From NCBI GenBank assembly GCA_003560545.1, contig PWLK01000037.1, positions 1 to 24,485 of the forward strand: 24,485 bases of DNA, given 5' to 3'. The notes beneath the pieces were generated by a model. The model ran no database searches. It was not told where the DNA came from and saw only the letters and a list, made by a program, of their open reading frames with translations. Positions within the stretch are counted from its first letter, which is position 1. Every line of letters starts with the position of its first letter. Position numbers and translations under genes: made by a program. The DNA is from Candidatus Woesearchaeota archaeon. Its GTDB lineage: Archaea > Nanobdellota > Nanobdellia > Woesearchaeales > 21-14-0-10-32-9. Below, piece after piece: positions 14,556 through 22,007 of the stretch.

Positions 14556-16112
14556 ATGACTGACAGGCTTAAAGACGCTGAACTCCTCGTAAAGTATGGC
14601 TTCATAAATAAAGATGATGCGAAGCATTACAAGCTCGATGAAAAAAAAGGGTACTATGTGTTCAGCGGCGAGAAAAAAGAAGATTCAGAAGATTATAATC
14701 CTAAGCATGCAGACCAGGAATACGAAGAGGAAGCCAATCTTAACTTTAACGACCAGTACTATCCGACTAATTTTCCAAGGCCGAACAGGAGGTTAAAGCT
14801 TGTTTATGAAGCATTTAACATGTCCTTGGAAGAGCTTTACTATTGGTCTATCAACCATATACGCCAAGACGCTGGCTTTCCTAAGATGGTAAAGCTCACA
14901 GATGTTTTTTCTGCTTCTGAGAACAGCGCGTTCTTCGGCCAGTCCGCGCAGAGGCTTGCAATCCAGGAGGATAGGGCATCCAGTTTCTTGAGAGGTATAA
15001 GTGAATTGGTTAAGACTCTCTTTCAGATAGTAAGGGAGCTTAGGATTATTGATGAAAGGCTTGACATATACCATAATTGGAAGAAGAGCAAGAGCGCTGA
15101 TTCCACGCTTAAAGGCTTGTTCGCTGACTTCGCCGAGAACAAAGGAGGGCAGATGCAGCCAGGAAGCATATACCACCTTTCAAACCAAGTAGGGTATGCT
15201 ACTCTTCCCGACTTGTTTTTTAACACAACTGTTTATGACAAGGACAAGATTGATGGTGTGGTTGACGGGATGGGTTTTAACAAGAACGTTAAAGCGGTTC
15301 TGAAAAGAAAGCTTTACCAGTTCATTGTCTGGAAGGAAAAAACCGAGCAGGAATTAGAGGCCAGGAGGAAGTTCCAGATCAAGTACTTAAGGCAGCATTA
15401 TCTTACGATAAAAACTTATATTTCCTGGGTGAAGCCTTACCTGAAACACATAAAAAGATTGACTATGAACGAAGAGCAGATGGACAGCCCGGAACTCATA
15501 GGCAGTTTTGAGACTAGTGCCACGGAGATAGAGGTCTTGGCGTACAAGCCTAACAAAGGAAACGCTTTGAACTCATGCGTTCTTATGACTTTCAAGTTTA
15601 ACACCCGCCCCGTAATGCAGTACCGCCAGGAATACCAGCAAGGACCCGTACATATTGGAAGGGGTGAGATGACCTTGCGCTCATACGCGTGGAGTGACGA
15701 GCAGATAGAGATGTATAGGAAGATGCGTGACGCGGAGGACCGCGAACTGTTAGGATTGGCTGATGATCAGTTGAAGTCAGCGATGGACATGCTCGGGGAT
15801 GACCTTGAGAAATACTTGAACGAGGCAGAGAAATCCTTGGAAGGAAAAGAAGACGAGGAAGGAGGTGCTCCTAAGCAAAAGGAAAAGCTTACAAAGCTTG
15901 GAAGCGATGAAACTGTTTTCGGACCATTCGTAAGCCTTATTAAGGGCTTCGGAGATATAGGGAAGGCTTTTGTTCCCGTATCTGCTCTTAAGAAAGATAA
16001 GAAGCCTTCAAAGCCTGATGCTAAGCCATCGCCTGCTTTAAAATCTGCTAACACTGCTATGTGGATGGTGTACAATAACTATAAGAAAGCTCACGGCTTA
16101 TTGTCCTGGTAA
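14556..16112 (+). CDS. Conserved-looking protein of unknown function (518 aa)
   Basis: I do not recognise this family. Residues 1-70 are acidic and polar (YGFINKDDAKHYKLDEKKGY, then a D/E/Y-rich stretch). Residues 75-300 look mainly helical, with Trp/Tyr-rich segments such as ELYYWSINHI, IYHNWKKSK and TYISWVKPYLKHIKRL. Residues about 310-375 look like beta strands (EIEVLAYKP, VLMTFKFNTRP). An acidic, Pro/Lys-rich linker follows (about 415-490), with a short hydrophobic C-terminal segment ending HGLLSW. There is no signal peptide or transmembrane helix, and no nucleotide-binding or metal motif I can name. It heads a block with a coiled-coil gene and a TIM-barrel gene. The start has a weak GTGGA ribosome site. 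Likely a cytoplasmic structural or scaffold protein, but that is a guess. Confidence 0.6.
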   Translation: MTDRLKDAELLVKYGFINKDDAKHYKLDEKKGYYVFSGEKKEDSEDYNPKHADQEYEEEANLNFNDQYYPTNFPRPNRRLKLVYEAFNMSLEELYYWSINHIRQDAGFPKMVKLTDVFSASENSAFFGQSAQRLAIQEDRASSFLRGISELVKTLFQIVRELRIIDERLDIYHNWKKSKSADSTLKGLFADFAENKGGQMQPGSIYHLSNQVGYATLPDLFFNTTVYDKDKIDGVVDGMGFNKNVKAVLKRKLYQFIVWKEKTEQELEARRKFQIKYLRQHYLTIKTYISWVKPYLKHIKRLTMNEEQMDSPELIGSFETSATEIEVLAYKPNKGNALNSCVLMTFKFNTRPVMQYRQEYQQGPVHIGRGEMTLRSYAWSDEQIEMYRKMRDAEDRELLGLADDQLKSAMDMLGDDLEKYLNEAEKSLEGKEDEEGGAPKQKEKLTKLGSDETVFGPFVSLIKGFGDIGKAFVPVSALKKDKKPSKPDAKPSPALKSANTAMWMVYNNYKKAHGLLSW

Positions 16113-16121
16113 AACCAATAA

Positions 16122-16131
16122 CTATATTAAT
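16122..16131 (+). promoter_or_regulatory. TATA-like element for the coiled-coil gene
   Basis: CTATATTAAT is centred about 28 bases before the ATG at 16155 with no ribosome binding site between, so the gene is probably leaderless. Confidence 0.4.
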
Positions 16132-16154
16132 TCTATAACTAATTACTCTTATCT

Positions 16155-16727
16155 ATGGTTAGGACTGATGAAGACCTTGAGAACATGCCTCCTGCTGAAA
16201 GGCTTAAAGTGCTAAGGCAGAGGGCGGAGAGGAGGCGGAAGGAATTAGAAGATCTTGAAAAACAGAAGAAAGAAGAAGAGCTAAGAGAACTAGCGGAATT
16301 AGAAGAAACAATAAGGGATTTGCAGGAAGAAGAGGAAAAACGTTTTCGTGAAGAAGAGGAAAAGAAAAAGAAGGAACAACAAGAAAGGGAAGCTTCCCTG
16401 GAAGAAACCGTTGAAGAAGAAAGCACCACTACAGCACCCGTTCAGGCTTCAAATGATTCTTATTCAACACAGCCTCTTATGCCTCCAGGTCCCAATACGA
16501 CGTTCTACGACTTAACCAATTACAATTTGTACAACAAAGTAAAAGAATTATCCGAAAAAGCAGGCCAAGAAGGCATAACTGCTGAAGAAAGGAACTTTTT
16601 GAGCGGCGTAGCATACCATGTGAACAGGATCCAAAGAGAAGAAACATACACTTCCTCTCAGGACCCGAAGAGCTATTTGTCAAGGACTGGTGGCTTATTA
16701 AAAGAGCTTGAAGACAAGTGGAAGTGA
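16155..16727 (+). CDS. Charged coiled-coil protein of unknown function
   Basis: 190 residues. Residues 12-85 are an uninterrupted run of Glu, Lys and Arg with few breakers, a predicted long coiled coil. Residues about 86-115 are a Thr/Pro/Ser-rich flexible linker, and 116-190 a short helical domain (FYDLTNYNLYNKVKELSEKA, FLSGVAYHVNRIQREE, then SYLSRTGGLLKELEDKW). There is no signal, membrane segment or cofactor motif. It lies between the 518-residue protein and the TIM-barrel protein, each with its own promoter on the same strand, so the three may be co-regulated. A tether or adaptor role is possible. No family name can be supported from sequence. Confidence 0.6.
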   Translation: MVRTDEDLENMPPAERLKVLRQRAERRRKELEDLEKQKKEEELRELAELEETIRDLQEEEEKRFREEEEKKKKEQQEREASLEETVEEESTTTAPVQASNDSYSTQPLMPPGPNTTFYDLTNYNLYNKVKELSEKAGQEGITAEERNFLSGVAYHVNRIQREETYTSSQDPKSYLSRTGGLLKELEDKWK

Positions 16728-16739
16728 CAAGAGGAAAAG

Positions 16740-16748
16740 TTTTATAAA
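16740..16748 (+). promoter_or_regulatory. TATA element of the TIM-barrel gene (fixes its start)
   Basis: TTTTATAAA is centred 27 bases before the ATG at 16771, predicting a leaderless mRNA that begins at that ATG. An earlier in-frame ATG at 16708 would lie upstream of the TATA element and inside the end of the preceding gene, so it is unlikely to be used. Confidence 0.55.
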
Positions 16749-16770
16749 CAAAGAATCCAATTATAAGCAT

Positions 16771-18765
16771 ATGCAATTCGGCAATAACGATTACATGGGC
16801 GGCGACTATTATTCCGCTATGGATCACTTGGATAATACTTCTTTCCAGGCATCAGACCAGCCAGCTCAAGTCGACCCTCAGGGAAACCCTATAGTTCCTG
16901 ACGACGCGTTAAACTTCACCCCGAGGGAGATAGGAACCACTACAAACCCTATGGGGAACACATTGGAATCACTAAAATCCAGGGTCCGCGAAGGCGCATC
17001 AAGGATAGAATTTGAATTCATAGGCCAGGGCAAAGGAAACAGCCAGCAGCCAACACCTGAAAGCTTTGGCGCCGCTGAAAGGCAGGACATGCGCGAGCTT
17101 CTAAAGGCTAACGAGATGAAAACAAGCACTCATGCAAGTGTTCATAGTAACAGCCTCGCAGGCTTTACAAAAGAGGGTTTTAACAACGAGGCAAGAGCAC
17201 AAGCATTGAAAGAGATTAAAAAAGCAATAAATTTCGCTGGTGAAGCCACAAAGGGAGGGGCAGTCGTATTTCATTTAGGGGAATGGCAGCGCCCTTTAAG
17301 CGAAGTACAGGACAAGTCAGGAGTAAGGTTTTATGGTTACGAAGGAGAAGAAGATGACGCGGTCAAATTCGCTGTCGACACAAGAACAGGTCAGCCTGCG
17401 GGTATCATAAGGAAGGATAAGACGATTTACAGGCCTAAGTTCATAACAGCTGAGGACAAAGGACTGGTTGGGAAGCCAGCTCCTAATGGTGGTACGTTTA
17501 AGCCAGGGGATTGGGTGGATATAAACGGCAATAGGATAGATAGGTATACGGATGATGTTAACAAATTGTTTAACAGAGTTCCTCATTTCAACGATAAAGA
17601 AACGAATTTCGAAACGGAAGCTCTTACTTGGAAAGACTTGCAGAGAGAAGCTGATGAATATAATAAGAGGAATAAAGGGGCTAATATTCAGCCAGAAGAA
17701 TTGTATGCTCAGACAGAAATCATTAACCGGGCGTTGCAGGCTAAAGGAGGTTCTTTGTTCCATGCTTATCGGTATGATAATGAGAGGAAGAAGCTTGAGG
17801 CGCTTAAGAAGGAGCGCGAGTATTTTCAGCATTTGGAGGAAATTACTCCTGATGAGGAAAAATGGAAGCTAAAGAAAAAGCTTGATAGGTCTCAGTTTGA
17901 AACTTTGCCTGAGCACAAGTTGCCCACAGAGATATTAGATGATCAAATAAAATTAGTGGAGGATGGTATGAGGCATATTCATGAGTCTTCTTCTTCTGCG
18001 GATGTTCAGGCAACTGAATTCATAGAATCCTTTAAGCATATTAAGTCCGCGGAGAAGTATGGTTTGCAGAGGACTGCTGATACTATTGCTAAGGCTGGTT
18101 TGACTGCGATGGAGACGTATAATAAGAATAAGGATAAGTATGAGTTATCAGACCCAATCTATGTTGCTCCTGAGAATTGGGATCCGAGGATGTTCGGCAG
18201 CCATCCTGATGAGTACAGGAAGATTATTAATGCTTCCAGGAATAAAATGGTGGAAATTCTTAAGAATCAGGGTAAGGATGAAGATGAGGCAAAAAATCTT
18301 GCTAAGCAGCATATAAAAGGGACTCTTGACGTTGGTCATTTGAATTTGTTAAGAAGCCATTTTAAGGGCAAGCCCGAGGATTTCCAGAAATGGATGCTTG
18401 ATGAAGCAGAAAAATTAGTGAAGGAAGGCTACGTAGGCCATATTCATTTAACAGATAATTTTGGTTATGATGATGAGCATTTAACTCCTGGCCAGGGTAA
18501 TATTCCTATGAAGGAATTTCTTAAGAGGATGGAAAATGCAGGTGTTAAGGACTTGATTGTTGAGCCTGGGAGTTATAATATTAGCACGTCTATGCCTGAT
18601 ACTTTGGCTTTGATTAACAGCCCTGTTTACGGTGTTGGAAGGGCTCAGAGGTTTAGTAGTGTTCGTAACGCTCACTTTGGTTATAACGCACCAGGTTTTT
18701 TTATTGCTGGGGCTTATGTTCCTAGTAATGAGTGGAAGCCTTGGACGGATATACCTTTGGAGTAG
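16771..18765 (+). CDS. Large xylose-isomerase/AP-endonuclease-2-like TIM-barrel protein with an internal insertion
   Basis: 664 residues from the leaderless ATG at 16771. Residues 64-175 resemble the first half of an AP-endonuclease-2/xylose-isomerase-like barrel (THASVHSNS at 120-128; VVFHLGE at 165-171). Residues about 460-600 supply the second half: VAPENW (Glu468), GTLDVGHLN (Asp520, His523), GHIHLTDN (His557/His559), DDEHLTPGQG (Asp568, His570) and IVEPG (Glu598). These fall in the order of the nine metal ligands of endonuclease IV. Between them lies an insertion of about 290 residues with KPGDWVDINGNRIDRY and long charged helices. Residues 1-60 and 605-664 are extra flanks. It could be a sugar isomerase/epimerase-like enzyme or a nuclease; no signal peptide. 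Codon choice changes from mixed to T/G-ending around 17.55-17.75 kb. Confidence 0.7.
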   Translation: MQFGNNDYMGGDYYSAMDHLDNTSFQASDQPAQVDPQGNPIVPDDALNFTPREIGTTTNPMGNTLESLKSRVREGASRIEFEFIGQGKGNSQQPTPESFGAAERQDMRELLKANEMKTSTHASVHSNSLAGFTKEGFNNEARAQALKEIKKAINFAGEATKGGAVVFHLGEWQRPLSEVQDKSGVRFYGYEGEEDDAVKFAVDTRTGQPAGIIRKDKTIYRPKFITAEDKGLVGKPAPNGGTFKPGDWVDINGNRIDRYTDDVNKLFNRVPHFNDKETNFETEALTWKDLQREADEYNKRNKGANIQPEELYAQTEIINRALQAKGGSLFHAYRYDNERKKLEALKKEREYFQHLEEITPDEEKWKLKKKLDRSQFETLPEHKLPTEILDDQIKLVEDGMRHIHESSSSADVQATEFIESFKHIKSAEKYGLQRTADTIAKAGLTAMETYNKNKDKYELSDPIYVAPENWDPRMFGSHPDEYRKIINASRNKMVEILKNQGKDEDEAKNLAKQHIKGTLDVGHLNLLRSHFKGKPEDFQKWMLDEAEKLVKEGYVGHIHLTDNFGYDDEHLTPGQGNIPMKEFLKRMENAGVKDLIVEPGSYNISTSMPDTLALINSPVYGVGRAQRFSSVRNAHFGYNAPGFFIAGAYVPSNEWKPWTDIPLE

Positions 18766-18770
18766 AAAAT

Positions 18771-18778
18771 TATATAAA
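18771..18778 (+). promoter_or_regulatory. TATA element of the MNT-HEPN gene
   Basis: TATATAAA centred about 43 bases before the TTG at 18818, predicting a short leader that contains the GAGGTG ribosome binding site at 18804-18809. Confidence 0.5.
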
Positions 18779-18817
18779 ACACAACGCTTAGGTTGTTTTA
18801 AAAGAGGTGTGGTTTGA

Positions 18818-19615
18818 TTGGATTTGTCTATTCATAAAAGGCATCATAGTACTAAGAAGAAGTATGCTTCTGTCACGATAGATTTGGCTTACAGGTTTAC
18901 CAAGGAGATACACAAGGAGTTGAAAGACCTTGTGAAAGCAGTTGTTTTGTTTGGCAGTGCGGCGAGGAAGAAAGAGGATTCTAATGATATTGATATTTTG
19001 TTGTTGGTTGATGATGTTTCTATCAGGCTTACCCCTGAGTTGACCCAGGCGTATCGTTTGATGGTTGAGAAGACGGTTGCAAGGGTTTCTCCCAAGATTC
19101 ATGTGACGAGTATGAAGTTCACGTCTTTCTGGGAGTATATCCGTGCAGGGGATCCTGTTGCTGTGAATATTCTTAGGGATGGTTATGCCTTGCTTGATAC
19201 AGGTATTTTCGATCCCTTACAATTATTGTTATACCAGGGAAGGATTAGGCCTAGTAGCGAAGCGCTTTGGGCTTATTTTAATCGTGCGCCTAGGAGTTTG
19301 CAGGCTTCCAGGGTGAAGATGCTTGATGCGTGTATTGATTTGTACTGGGCTGTTATTGATGCGGCGCATGCTGCTTTGATGAGTATTAACGAGATTCCTC
19401 CGAGTCCTGAGCACGTGGCGAACATGCTTGATGAGAAGCTTGTTAGGACTAGGCTTGTTGATAAGAGGCTTCCGGATACTATGAGGAAGTTTTATAATTT
19501 GAGCAAGTCTATTATTAACAAGGAGAAAAAGAGTGTTTCTGGTCCTGAGTATGATAAGTTTCTTTCTGAAGCAGAGTCCTTTGTTGAGGCTATGGAGAAG
19601 TTCATTAAGAAGTGA
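18818..19615 (+). CDS. MNT-type nucleotidyltransferase with C-terminal HEPN-like domain
   Basis: 265 residues. The N-terminal part (17-110) is a minimal nucleotidyltransferase with the diagnostic LFGSAARKKEDSNDIDILLLV: Gly46-Ser47, then Asp57 and Asp59 of the D-x-D pair, so catalysis looks possible. The C-terminal part (about 150-265) is a helical bundle (SLQASRVKMLDACIDLYWAV, AHAALMSINEIPPSPEHVA) consistent with a HEPN domain; I do not see a clear R-x(4-6)-H nuclease motif, so it may be a non-catalytic or C-terminal binding version. MNT/HEPN pairs act as toxin-antitoxin modules in which the MNT AMPylates the HEPN toxin; here both are in one chain, which points elsewhere, for example nucleotide transfer to RNA or protein. 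Start is TTG, eight bases after GAGGTG. Confidence 0.78.
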   Translation: MDLSIHKRHHSTKKKYASVTIDLAYRFTKEIHKELKDLVKAVVLFGSAARKKEDSNDIDILLLVDDVSIRLTPELTQAYRLMVEKTVARVSPKIHVTSMKFTSFWEYIRAGDPVAVNILRDGYALLDTGIFDPLQLLLYQGRIRPSSEALWAYFNRAPRSLQASRVKMLDACIDLYWAVIDAAHAALMSINEIPPSPEHVANMLDEKLVRTRLVDKRLPDTMRKFYNLSKSIINKEKKSVSGPEYDKFLSEAESFVEAMEKFIKK

Positions 19616-19629
19616 TTCTTTGAAAACAG

Positions 19630-19638
19630 ATATAAATA
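19630..19638 (+). promoter_or_regulatory. TATA element of taw3 (leaderless)
   Basis: ATATAAATA is centred 26 bases before the ATG at 19660; the intervening stretch is T-rich with no ribosome binding site. A leaderless transcript is predicted. Confidence 0.55.
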
Positions 19639-19659
19639 ATAAGTTTTTTCGTTTTTTTC

Positions 19660-20241
19660 ATGGAGTATTTTGATCGTTCGAAGCGTTCCGTGCTTGAAAA
19701 GTTGTTTAAGCCTGATAAGTCGAGGAAGGGCGGGGTGGATGAATTAGCGGTTCCTGTTATTAGTGTTTTGAATCAGAAAAAGGATTTTTATACGACTAGT
19801 AGTTGTAGTGGGAGGATTTCTTTGTTCAGGGAGGCTGTTTCTGGGAAGAAGCATGAGTCTGGCTGGCTTTTTGTTAAGCACGGCGTAGTTTCTTTGGACG
19901 AGTTGAAGGGTGCTCTTGTGAATCTTCCGTTGGAAAGTATTTGGTTTAGGTGTGAGGCTCCTATTTTTCATATTGCTTGCAGGGATTTGGATGCTGCGAA
20001 CAGGCTTCTCGTTGTTTGTAGGTCTATGGGTTTTAAGCGTGCTGGTATTGTGGGTAATGGTAGGAGGAAGTTGGTTGAAGTTATTTTTAATGATAAGATG
20101 GATGTTCCTGTTGCTTCGGGCGGTGTTCTTTTTGTTGATGAGAAATTTCTTTCTTTCCTGATTAAGAAGGCTAATGTTAAGTTTAGGAAGAATGTTTCTT
20201 TGTTAAAAAAATTTGAAAAAGAAATTAAAAAAAATCTTTGA
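19660..20241 (+). CDS. taw3: tRNA wybutosine-synthesis methyltransferase Taw3 (TYW3)
   Basis: 193 residues. Taw3/TYW3 methylates the tricyclic guanosine derivative at position 37 of tRNA-Phe with S-adenosylmethionine in the wybutosine pathway of archaea and eukaryotes. The hallmark TTSSCSGRI lies at 45-53, preceded by VDELAVPVISVLNQKKDFYT (26-45). The second half carries WFRCEAPIFHIACRDLDAAN and a GFKRAGIVGNGRRKLVEVIF strand in the positions seen in the family, and the length is normal. A monocistronic leaderless gene, it converges with the surface-protein gene with only 5 bases between stops. No other wybutosine gene is in the window. Confidence 0.9.
   Translation: MEYFDRSKRSVLEKLFKPDKSRKGGVDELAVPVISVLNQKKDFYTTSSCSGRISLFREAVSGKKHESGWLFVKHGVVSLDELKGALVNLPLESIWFRCEAPIFHIACRDLDAANRLLVVCRSMGFKRAGIVGNGRRKLVEVIFNDKMDVPVASGGVLFVDEKFLSFLIKKANVKFRKNVSLLKKFEKEIKKNL
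20227..20234 (-). terminator. Oligo-T terminator candidate for the surface-protein gene
   Basis: Eight A on the plus strand are an oligo-T tract on the minus strand, about 12 bases past the stop of the surface-protein gene. It falls within the 3' coding end of taw3, so the two convergent transcripts overlap slightly. Called by pattern only. Confidence 0.3.
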
Positions 20242-20246
20242 TGGCT

Positions 20247-21839
20247 TTATTTCCTGGCCATTACTACCATTAGTATTACTACTACGATTAGTAGTATTAG
20301 TACGAGTCCGCCTAGTAGTACTATGTATGCGTCTCCTTGTAGTCCTAGGAAGCCTCTTTCTCCTACTGTTCTGTCAACCGGTGTTCCTGGTATGACTGTT
20401 ACGTTTCTTGGTGGTGTTGGCTCTGGTTCTGGTTCTGGTTCTTCAACAGGGCATTCTTCCACTGTGAATGTTAGTAGTTCTGTGTCTGTTGAGCTTCCTG
20501 TTCCCATTGGGTACGCGTCTATTTGCAGGTAGTGCGTTCCTGGCTCTGTGTTTTCTGGTAGGACGATTCTTTGGTTCATATTCCTTGTTTCGCCTTCAAA
20601 TATTTCTATATCTCTCTGCCATTCAAGGTAGTCTACGTCCAGGATGTCGTATCTTAGCATTCCTCTTTCAAGGTCCCTTCTTCCTACGTTTCTTATTTCA
20701 ACATCTACGTTAAGAGTTCTTTCTTCGCATCTTAGCAGTGTCGGGCTCATTCTCGCGTCTAATATCCTGAGGTCTCTTGTCGCAGTATCCAGGTCTATTT
20801 CTATATCCCATGTTTCTCCGTGCCACGCATTGTTTTCGTCTATTCCTCTTACGTCGAGGTCTATTAGGAATGGTGCGTCGAATGGATCTACATCTCTTGG
20901 GTCGATTGCGAAGTTAATGACTAGTTCTGCTGACCTGCCGCTTCTCAGCCTGCTTATGAAGTCGTCCAGGCCGTCCGCGTCCCATAAGTCGTCTGAGAAT
21001 GTTTCTAGTTCTATGTCTTCTATGTCTATGTTTTCTTCAAACGTGTTTTCTACTCTTACTCTTATCTCGATTTCATCTCCGAGTTCCGCTCTTCTGTCAA
21101 CGATGCCTGGGCTGGTCATTCTTTCTCTTCTTCCGCCGATTCTTACTTCAACTTGGTCTATTACCAGGTTGTTTTCTACTTCTAGGCGTAAGTTTCTTTC
21201 CAGGCTTCTTTGTTCTCCGCCTGCGGTTCCTGTAAGCCTTATTGTTCCCAGGTTCCTTGATCCTGCGTCTTCGCTTATTGGTACGTTTAGTGTTGCGAAT
21301 GCGTTTATGCTTCCGCCTGCTGGTATGGTTGTGCTTGGAAGGTCTAGTGTGAATTCATACCTGTCGTGTACTCCTATTATTTCTCTTTCAAGGTTTGTTA
21401 TGTCGAATGATCCTGTGTTTGTTATTGTCCATTCCCTTGTTGTGGTTTCATCTCTTTTTTGGTTGCTTCCGCCCATTTCCAGGTGGTCTGCGCTTATTTG
21501 TGATGGTTCAGATGTTACGGTTACTTCGTATGCTTGGTATCCTGTTGTGTTTCCGTCTGTTGCAGATACGTTTACAGGGAATGTTCCTACTTGTCCTGGT
21601 GTCCATGTTATCATGCCTGTGTCGCTGCCTATGCTCATCCCGCTAGGGTTTTGCACTAAGGCGTATGTTAGTGGATCTCCGTGCGGGCTTGTTGCTGTTA
21701 CTTGGTATTCGTACGGCTGGTTTAGTGTTGCGCTTGTTACTGGCTGGCTTGTTATGGTTACGTTTTCTGCCAGTGCTTGTTGTACTGTTATTAGAAGCAT
21801 GGCTATTGTTATGATTGCAAGTATTGTTTTGCTTTTCAT
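20247..21839 (-). CDS. Secreted, membrane-anchored surface protein with Ig-like domain
   Basis: 530 residues with a Sec signal peptide (KSKTILAIITIAMLLITVQQ, cut probably after QALA at 24) and a C-terminal transmembrane anchor (about 506-526) followed by a two-residue positive tail (ARK ends the protein). Residues 30-110 fit the cadherin-like/putative Ig pattern of He_PIG domains (SQPVTSATLNQPYEYQVTA, then YALVQNPSGMSIGSDTGMIT WTPGQ in two pieces). The middle (130-470) is a set of beta-sandwich-like segments with many Glu/Asp and Arg. A short EPEPEPEPT linker precedes the anchor. It is probably a cell-surface adhesion or S-layer-type protein displayed outside. The ATG is preceded by GGGGGG about 9 bases upstream. 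The plus-strand frame opposite it is a shadow. Confidence 0.75.
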   Translation of the reverse strand: MKSKTILAIITIAMLLITVQQALAENVTITSQPVTSATLNQPYEYQVTATSPHGDPLTYALVQNPSGMSIGSDTGMITWTPGQVGTFPVNVSATDGNTTGYQAYEVTVTSEPSQISADHLEMGGSNQKRDETTTREWTITNTGSFDITNLEREIIGVHDRYEFTLDLPSTTIPAGGSINAFATLNVPISEDAGSRNLGTIRLTGTAGGEQRSLERNLRLEVENNLVIDQVEVRIGGRRERMTSPGIVDRRAELGDEIEIRVRVENTFEENIDIEDIELETFSDDLWDADGLDDFISRLRSGRSAELVINFAIDPRDVDPFDAPFLIDLDVRGIDENNAWHGETWDIEIDLDTATRDLRILDARMSPTLLRCEERTLNVDVEIRNVGRRDLERGMLRYDILDVDYLEWQRDIEIFEGETRNMNQRIVLPENTEPGTHYLQIDAYPMGTGSSTDTELLTFTVEECPVEEPEPEPEPTPPRNVTVIPGTPVDRTVGERGFLGLQGDAYIVLLGGLVLILLIVVVILMVVMARK

Positions 21840-21911
21840 CTTGGTTTTCCCCCCTTAAAATATTTTTTTCTTACCTGAAAATGTATTGTTGCTACACATT
21901 AGTGAGAAACT

Positions 21912-21920
21912 ATTTATAAA
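21912..21920 (-). promoter_or_regulatory. TATA element of the surface-protein gene
   Basis: On the minus strand ATTTATAAATAG is centred about 77 bases before the ATG at 21839. It predicts a leader of about 50 bases with the GGGGGG site at 21849-21854. The rest of the 168-base gap to the acidic protein's stop shows no gene. Confidence 0.4.
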
Positions 21921-22007
21921 TTTTGTGGTAGTTACTCCTGGTTTCATAAGATTTTTCCTTAGGCTTAGTGTTGGCAGCCTTTGCTTAAATAAATTGCTGA
22001 AGAAAAA

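Noticed and set aside
16708..16770. 21-residue N-terminal extension of the TIM-barrel gene
   Set aside because: The extra ATG lies upstream of the TATA element (16740-16748) and inside the preceding gene's end; a leaderless start at 16771 fits better.
20644..21858. Long plus-strand open frame (404 codons) opposite the surface-protein gene
   Set aside because: It is Ser/Leu-rich with no recognisable domain. The minus frame has a signal peptide, Ig-like domain, membrane anchor and ribosome site, so the plus frame is a shadow.
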